A program made the translations under genes and the position numbers. Positions 59,318 to 64,000 of a stretch of DNA of 64,000 nucleotides are shown here, one piece after another. Origin of the DNA: Paenarthrobacter nitroguajacolicus. Its GTDB lineage: Bacteria > Actinomycetota > Actinomycetes > Actinomycetales > Micrococcaceae. A model generated the notes under the pieces. That model worked only from the letters and a program-made list of their open reading frames with translations, was not told where the DNA came from and made no database searches. Positions within the stretch are counted from its first letter, which is position 1, and the number at the start of each line of letters is the position of its first letter. The stretch lies in the NCBI RefSeq assembly GCF_007786235.1, contig NZ_VNFK01000021.1, forward strand, positions 1-64,000. Direction: 5' to 3'.

Positions 59318-60285
59318 ACCAGCCCGCCTTCGCTGATGCGCTCCACCCGATCATGTGGCCCGAGGGCTTCCAGGCCGCAGCGTCCTTCACCTTCGACGTC
59401 GATGCCGAGTCCTGCACCATCGCCCATGACCCCTCCAGCACGCGGCGCATGTCCCTCATGAGCCACCAGTCCTATGGGCCAAAGATAGCTGTTCCCCGAT
59501 TGCTGCAGATCCTGGATCGACAGGACATCCAAGGTACGTTCTTCATCCCGGGGTTCACGGCAGAGAGCTACCCTGACGTGGTGCGCAGGATCGCTGATGC
59601 CGGGCACGAAATCGCCCATCACGGCTATCTGCACGAACCAATGCAGGGCATTGATGCCGCCACCGAAGCCAGCTACCTGGATCGCGGCCTCGAGGCACTC
59701 GCCAACGTAGCCGGCATCCGCCCGGTGGGCTACCGGGCACCTTGGTGGGAGTTGAACTGGCAATCGCCGGCCCTGCTCGCGGACCGTGGCTTCCTCTACG
59801 ATTCAAGCCTGCTCGACGGCGACGCCCCCTACCGGATGGCCGTCGCCGAGGACGACCCGCGGGACATCGTGGAAATCCCCGTGGATTGGGCACTGGACGA
59901 CTGGGAGCAATACGGTTTCTACCCCGGAGTCACGGGCAGTGGCGTCATTGAGAGCCCGGCCAAGGCACTTGAGATGTGGACCTTGGAGGCCGAGGCCCAC
60001 CACTCCCAGGGCAGCTGTTTCGTCCTCACCAACCACCCGTTCATCTCCGGCCGGCCATCCCGCGCCGTGGCCTTGGAACAGCTGATCGAACGGGTCAAGG
60101 ACCTGGACGGCATGTGGGTCACCACCTTGGCCGAGATTGCCCGGCACACCAAGGACACAATCCGGGAAGTCCACTCGCACGCCCGGATCGATATCCCACT
60201 GTTCCCTGGCGCGGGAGCAACGTTCCGCGCAGCGGAAGTCAAGGTGCCCACCGGAGTGCCCACCGGAGCGCCCACCCTCCGCTAA
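59314..60285 (+). CDS. polysaccharide deacetylase (CE4) superfamily hydrolase, possible cyclic imidase
   Basis: 323 aa CE4/NodB-homology protein: AASFTFDVDAESCTIAHD supplies the Asp and metal region, GHEIAHHGYLHEPMQ the HxxxH metal motif, and GYRAPWWELNWQS the third motif. No signal peptide, so it acts in the cytoplasm and not on peptidoglycan. The same superfamily includes PuuE allantoinases and cyclic imide hydrolases. With PucR and an NCS1 permease beside it, an imide/ureide substrate is likely (inferred). A short VPTGVPTGAPT repeat ends the protein. AAAGGACCACAGC precedes the ATG. Confidence 0.85.
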   Translation: MNQPAFADALHPIMWPEGFQAAASFTFDVDAESCTIAHDPSSTRRMSLMSHQSYGPKIAVPRLLQILDRQDIQGTFFIPGFTAESYPDVVRRIADAGHEIAHHGYLHEPMQGIDAATEASYLDRGLEALANVAGIRPVGYRAPWWELNWQSPALLADRGFLYDSSLLDGDAPYRMAVAEDDPRDIVEIPVDWALDDWEQYGFYPGVTGSGVIESPAKALEMWTLEAEAHHSQGSCFVLTNHPFISGRPSRAVALEQLIERVKDLDGMWVTTLAEIARHTKDTIREVHSHARIDIPLFPGAGATFRAAEVKVPTGVPTGAPTLR

Positions 60286-60291
60286 AAACAT

Positions 60292-60354
60292 CGCCGAGTT
60301 GGCAAAAGATGACAATGTTGAAGCTTGGAACTGTCACCTAATGCCAACTCGGCG
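60292..60354. repeat. intergenic inverted repeat, TGGCA/TGACA family (copy C)
   Basis: Left arm CGAGTTGGCAAAAGATGACA and, in complement, right arm CGAGTTGGCATTAGGTGACA. It keeps the arm asymmetry of copies A and B and lies between convergent stop codons, followed by GGGGGTTTT, so it probably also acts as a bidirectional terminator. Confidence 0.78.
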
Positions 60355-60360
60355 GGGGTT

Positions 60361-60864
60361 TTAACCGTTGACGGCGTTGATCCACACTCCGATGATCCAC
60401 GTGCTCGCGGCTGCGCATGCGAGACCGAACTCCACCAGGATGCCGATACCCGTGGCCTTGAGCGCGGCACCACTTGAACGGACGGCCGTCCGGAAATCAC
60501 GCGTCCGCTGAACTTCGCTCAGGAGAAGCCCAACGGCGAAGCCCACAAAGAGGCCCACCACCGGAATGACGAACATTCCCACGACGCCCAGGACGACGCC
60601 GATCAGCACCGACCTGTTGGGAATGCCGTGCTGTTTCAGCTTGCGTCCGGTCAGCACCGCACTGGCGGCCATTCCAGCCACCACAAACACCATTCCGACG
60701 GCGAAGATCACCCAGCCCAGCGGTCCTGCGCCTCCCCAGATAGCCCACGCCAGCAGGCTCGCGCCGATGAGGATACTGCCCGGAAGCACGGGAATGATGG
60801 TTCCGGCCACGCCGACTGCGATGGCCAGGCCGCACAGGATGGTCACGATAAGTTCGGCATTCAT
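60361..60864 (-). CDS. DUF456 membrane protein
   Basis: 167 aa with about four to five hydrophobic segments. The family motif VAGTIIPVLPGSILIGASLL is at the N-terminus, followed by FVIPVVGLFVGFAVGLLLSE. DUF456 proteins are small membrane proteins of unknown function. TAGACT lies 6 nt before the ATG, so the mRNA is probably leaderless. Convergent with the CE4 gene. Confidence 0.85.
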   Translation of the reverse strand: MNAELIVTILCGLAIAVGVAGTIIPVLPGSILIGASLLAWAIWGGAGPLGWVIFAVGMVFVVAGMAASAVLTGRKLKQHGIPNRSVLIGVVLGVVGMFVIPVVGLFVGFAVGLLLSEVQRTRDFRTAVRSSGAALKATGIGILVEFGLACAAASTWIIGVWINAVNG

Positions 60865-60905
60865 GGCCCAAGTCTATGGGCCGCTAATCCATGCGCCTTT
60901 AACGA

Positions 60906-60949
60906 CGACGACGGCGACGCTCCCCGCCCGGGAAGCGTCGCCGTCGTCG
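60906..60949 (-). terminator. terminator of the malic enzyme gene
   Basis: A perfect 16-bp stem, CGACGACGGCGACGCT (60906-60921) with its complement at 60934-60949, 12-nt loop, 18 nt beyond the malic enzyme stop. Confidence 0.7.
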
Positions 60950-60967
60950 GTCTTGCGTAGGTAACCG

Positions 60968-62158
60968 CTACTCGGTGACTGCGGCCGCAACAGCCGCGGT
61001 GACCGCCGGTGCCACACGGGCATCCAGCGGGCTCGGCACGATGTAGTCCGCCGAGAGGTCTTCCGCCGCCAACTCAGCGATGGCGTTGGCGGCAGCGATC
61101 TTCATGGCGGGCGTGATGCGGCGGGCGCCGGCATCGAGGGCGCCGCGGAAGATGCCCGGGAAGGCCAGGACGTTGTTGATCTGGTTGGGGAAATCGCTGC
61201 GGCCGGTGGCAACTACGGCTGCGTACTGCTGGGCGACCTCGGGAAGGACTTCCGGGTCCGGGTTGGACAAAGCGAACACGATCGACTGGTGGTTCATGAG
61301 CTTCAAGTGCTCTTCGTCCAGCTTGGAGGAGGAGACGCCGACGAAGACATCGGCGCCCGTGAGTGCCTCGCCCGGGCCGCCCGTGATGCCGCGGGGGTTG
61401 GTGCGCTGGGCGATGCGGGCCTTGACGGAGCCGGAGTCGGCAACGAGGTCGGCACGGTTGGCATCCACAACACCCTTGGAATCGAGCAGGACGACGTCCT
61501 TGATGCCTACCGCCAGGAGGATCTCGGCGATGGCGATGCCTGCGGCGCCGGCGCCGGAGACCACAACCTTCAGGCCGGCGAGTTCGCGCTGGGTCACCTT
61601 GGCGGCGTTGGTCAGCGCGGCGAGGACCACGACGGCGGTTCCGTGCTGGTCGTCGTGCATAACGGGGCAATCAAGGGCTTCGATGAGGCGCTCTTCGAGT
61701 TCGAAGCAGCGCGGGGCCGAGATGTCTTCGAGGTTCACGGCGCCGAAGCTGGGGCGGAGGCGGACCAGGGTCTCAATGATCTCGTCAACATCGGTGGTGT
61801 TGAGAACCAAGGGGATGGAGTCGAGGTCGCCGAAGGACTTGAAGAGAGCGGATTTGCCCTCCATGACGGGCAGTGAGGCGCTCGGCCCGATGTTGCCAAG
61901 GCCAAGGACGGCGGTGCCGTCGCTGACCACAACAACCAGGCGCTCGGCCCAGGTGTGCGTGCGGGCGAGCTCGGGGTTGGCGTGGATGGCGCGGCTGACC
62001 TGGGCAACGCCCGGTGTGTACGCGATGGAGAGGTCACGCTTGTTGTTCAGTGGAACGGTGCTGGAGATGGTCAGCTTACCGCCCTCGTGTGCGGCGAAGA
62101 TCTCTTCTTCGCTCAGTACCAGGGCGTCATTGTCAGTGGCAATTGTCTCGATGGACAC
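60968..62158 (-). CDS. NAD(P)-dependent malic enzyme
   Basis: 396 aa, the short bacterial form without the C-terminal phosphotransacetylase domain. Motifs: LSIAYTPGVAQVSRAI, VVVSDGTAVLGLGNIGPSAS, VMHDDQHGTAVVVLAALTNA (metal site) and VVSGAGAAGIAIAEILL for the dinucleotide. It decarboxylates malate to pyruvate. The start is GTG at 62158, preceded by GAGGAGACAAAGAC. A CRP/GlxR-like site lies about 215 nt upstream. Confidence 0.92.
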   Translation of the reverse strand: MSIETIATDNDALVLSEEEIFAAHEGGKLTISSTVPLNNKRDLSIAYTPGVAQVSRAIHANPELARTHTWAERLVVVVSDGTAVLGLGNIGPSASLPVMEGKSALFKSFGDLDSIPLVLNTTDVDEIIETLVRLRPSFGAVNLEDISAPRCFELEERLIEALDCPVMHDDQHGTAVVVLAALTNAAKVTQRELAGLKVVVSGAGAAGIAIAEILLAVGIKDVVLLDSKGVVDANRADLVADSGSVKARIAQRTNPRGITGGPGEALTGADVFVGVSSSKLDEEHLKLMNHQSIVFALSNPDPEVLPEVAQQYAAVVATGRSDFPNQINNVLAFPGIFRGALDAGARRITPAMKIAAANAIAELAAEDLSADYIVPSPLDARVAPAVTAAVAAAVTE

Positions 62159-62371
62159 GTCTTTGTCTCCTCAGGCTAGCCGTGGACCCACGGCATGATT
62201 CGGGCAGGAACAGAACTGCTGGTGCGGGCCAAGGGTGGCTGGCCCGGCGTTGCTTCTGCAGGTAGGGGGCTGCTAGCCGCTTCGGTGTTTCCAGCCTAGG
62301 GAAGCGTCGGGGGTACAAGATTCAATACCAAGAGAGACGATTCGAGAGTAAAACGTTCAACCTGCGCTTAA

Positions 62372-62387
62372 TGTGATCCAGGTCATG
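62372..62387. promoter_or_regulatory. possible CRP/GlxR site upstream of malic enzyme
   Basis: TGTGATCCAGGTCATG (62372-62387) resembles TGTGA-N6-TCACA with one arm degenerate. The remainder of the 281-bp gap shows no other clear element. Confidence 0.3.
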
Positions 62388-62439
62388 AGAAAAACCGTGT
62401 TCTGAGATCACTCCGGTCTAGACCACCGGTCAAAAACCG

Positions 62440-63048
62440 TCACTCTCCAGTCAAAAGCGTGCAGGCTTTCTTCAGATCCTTCTCGGCTTCAAAGAGGGAC
62501 AGCCTGCGGCACCGAACTGCTTGGACCAATCCGCTGACCAGGTGCAGCAAGATTCGGGCCCTGACGGTGTCATTGCCATTGTCCTTGCTCAGCGAACCGA
62601 CCACTTCTTCTGACAGGGCATCGATCTCGCGGAGCAACTGCGCCGAATCGTCATCCTTACCCGCGGGCCGGATCAGGCAGTGCTCCACACCCGGTTGCAT
62701 GACCCGGAGGTGGAAGATCTCCATCATCAATCCCGCGAGCGCATGCCCCTTGCCCTCGCGCCGGCGAACGCCGTCCCGGAGCTCCCGCAACTGCTGCCTG
62801 TAGACGGCCAGCATCAGGTGGGCCGTGGAAGGGAAGTAACGGTACAGCGTGCCCAGCGGAACATCAGCGCGGGCCGCAACGTCGGAAAGGCTCAAGGTAT
62901 CGAACTGCCGCTGCGCGAACCCGGCCGCCGTCTTCAGGATGCGGGCATAGCGCAGCTGCTGTCGCGGCGTGGTGGGCGCGGCAGCCATACGGGGCAACCC
63001 CGTGGTCAGGTCAAGGGAGTACGGTTCCAGTGAGTTTGATACGGGCAT
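62440..63048 (-). CDS. TetR-family regulator
   Basis: About 202 aa. The HTH is YARILKTAAGFAQRQFDTLS, LSDVAARADVPLGTLYRYFP with the recognition helix, then STAHLMLAVYRQQL. The C-terminal ligand domain (QPGVEHCLIRP, RILLHLVSGLVQAVRCRRLS) is typical for the group near KstR but I cannot name the effector. The start could be ATG 63048 or 62988. Divergent from the secreted repeat protein at 63254, which it might control. Confidence 0.8.
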   Translation of the reverse strand: MPVSNSLEPYSLDLTTGLPRMAAAPTTPRQQLRYARILKTAAGFAQRQFDTLSLSDVAARADVPLGTLYRYFPSTAHLMLAVYRQQLRELRDGVRRREGKGHALAGLMMEIFHLRVMQPGVEHCLIRPAGKDDDSAQLLREIDALSEEVVGSLSKDNGNDTVRARILLHLVSGLVQAVRCRRLSLFEAEKDLKKACTLLTGE

Positions 63049-63253
63049 TTCCGGCGATCTCTTGGCAGGCTGACAAGGAAGCGGCCGGCTGGAGTTCAAG
63101 ACCCGCGGCTGGCCGATCGCATCAATGATACGGGAGCTAAATGACCGTTTCCTGAGAACTCTCCTGGCCTGAAGGGTTCATGCCGTTCCCGGTTATTGCG
63201 CTGACCCGCACATACACTGCAGGAAGGTTAGGGGCGGTCTACGGGAGGAACAC

Positions 63254-64000
63254 ATGCGGACATTACGACGCCGGATGGCAGCAACGCTGCTGACCGCCAC
63301 TGTGGCGGCCATGGCACTTGGCCCCCTGCCGGCGTCGGCCGCAATAAGCAGCGGACCCGACCCCATACTCAACAGTGAAGCGTTCGTCGGCCAGACACTG
63401 ACCGCAGACATCGGCCCATACACCTTCTACGGATGCGGCGGCGGGAAGGGCCCGGACTTCACCGTCTACTGGACCCGGGATGGTTTCCTGGTGGCAGGCG
63501 AGACAGCGCGGAGCTATGCATTGCAACCCGACGACACCGGAGCCCGGATGGCCGTCCACGTCACTGCCAGCAAAACCGCCTGCGGCGGAGAATCGCTGCA
63601 CAGCGACGAGAGCAAGCCCGTGGGAGCCGCGAACCGCGCAGCCGGCTTCACAGGCCGCAGCTTCGAACTCCTTGCCCGCGCCAATGACGGCGCCCTGCAG
63701 CTGTACGGCCGCAAGGGCAACGCCTGGGAGGCCGCCCGGACCGTGGGGTGGGGCTGGAACATCTTCAACACCGTTCTCTCCCCGGGAGACTTCAACGGCG
63801 ATGGCAAGGGCGATGTGATCGCGCGGGATGCGGCAGGAACCTTGTACCTCTATGCGGGTGATGGAACCGGCGGATGGAAACCGGCCCAGACCATCGGCAA
63901 GGGCTGGAACATCTTCGACTCCATCGTCAGCCCCGGCGACTTCAACGGCGACGGCCACAACGACATCCTTGCCCGCGAACCAAACGGCGCCCTTTACCTG
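63254..64000 (+). CDS. secreted FG-GAP/VCBS repeat protein (5' part, cut by window end)
   Basis: 249 codons, open to the last base. GGAGGAACAC precedes the ATG. Signal peptide about residues 1-31 (LLTATVAAMALGPLPASA). Residues about 40-120 form an Ig-like sandwich (VGQTLTADIG, TVYWTRDGFLVAGE, GARMAVHVTASK) with two Cys. From about 140 there are FG-GAP/VCBS repeats with calcium-binding loops: SPGDFNGDGKGDVIARD and SPGDFNGDGHNDILARE, about 50 residues apart, each preceded by GWNIF. Secreted beta-propeller proteins of this type often bind or hydrolyse polymers or adhere to surfaces. The full product is unknown. Confidence 0.82.
   Translation, partial: MRTLRRRMAATLLTATVAAMALGPLPASAAISSGPDPILNSEAFVGQTLTADIGPYTFYGCGGGKGPDFTVYWTRDGFLVAGETARSYALQPDDTGARMAVHVTASKTACGGESLHSDESKPVGAANRAAGFTGRSFELLARANDGALQLYGRKGNAWEAARTVGWGWNIFNTVLSPGDFNGDGKGDVIARDAAGTLYLYAGDGTGGWKPAQTIGKGWNIFDSIVSPGDFNGDGHNDILAREPNGALYL

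Overview
The window is GC-rich, has short intergenic gaps, uses GTG and TTG starts freely, and has genes joined by 4-bp overlaps. Its gene content (DUF6318-type lipoproteins, soxBDAG, creatinase, type-II-like asparaginase, DUF4383 and DUF3817 proteins) points to a soil actinobacterium of the Micrococcaceae, most likely Arthrobacter or Paenarthrobacter. That assignment is inferred from family content; no rRNA gene is present. I see no tRNA, rRNA, CRISPR array, insertion sequence or replication origin.

Layout. 1-9.4 kb is mixed: a flavin reductase and an aldo/keto reductase (divergent), a molybdopterin oxidoreductase, an S4 RNA-binding protein, a three-gene cassette of secreted or lipid-anchored proteins (3912-6141), a DUF3817 membrane protein, a 2'-5' RNA ligase-like protein, a GIY-YIG-like protein and a secreted thermonuclease. 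9.4-17.2 kb is a type I restriction-modification locus, hsdM-hsdS-hipB-hipA-hsdR, with a full-length HipBA toxin-antitoxin pair between hsdS and hsdR; three 16-bp palindromes spaced exactly 26 bp apart lie upstream of hipB. 17.3-22.1 kb is an asparagine/aspartate operon (GntR regulator, asparaginase, aspartate ammonia-lyase, permease). 22.2-29.5 kb is an L-fucoside catabolic cluster: GH29 fucosidase, mutarotase, AKR dehydrogenase, lactonase, fuconate dehydratase, SDR and FAH-family hydrolase, with a GntR regulator. Its likely operator (ACATCCGA) sits at both divergent promoters and at the regulator's own promoter.

29.5-43.1 kb is accessory: a GNAT-AAA+ fusion, LtrA, an HD protein, an SDR/TetR pair, gluQRS, two Lrp regulators with LysE, an ArsR/SRPBCC pair, an unknown protein, DUF4383, a GH28 exo-polygalacturonase and an IclR regulator. 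43.1-56.1 kb is a creatine/sarcosine module: creatinase, MHS transporter, GntR, glyA, soxB-D-A-G, sdaA, purU. It would take creatine through sarcosine, glycine and serine to pyruvate and recycle the one-carbon units. 56.2-60.3 kb is a PucR regulator, an NCS1 permease and a CE4-superfamily hydrolase, which I read as a cyclic imide/ureide utilisation set. 60.3-64.0 kb has DUF456, malic enzyme, a TetR regulator and the 5' part of a secreted repeat protein cut by the window end.

Cross-cutting signals. At least two families of about 60-75-bp intergenic inverted repeats recur in gene-end positions (39906, 42179, 60292; and 30881, 56133). Ten genes, mostly regulators, start 6-7 nt after a TANNNT box, as expected for leaderless mRNAs. 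A 31-32-bp tandem repeat (46008-46179) faces a second 32-bp repeat (46269-46345), both carrying CTCTCTCA or its complement.
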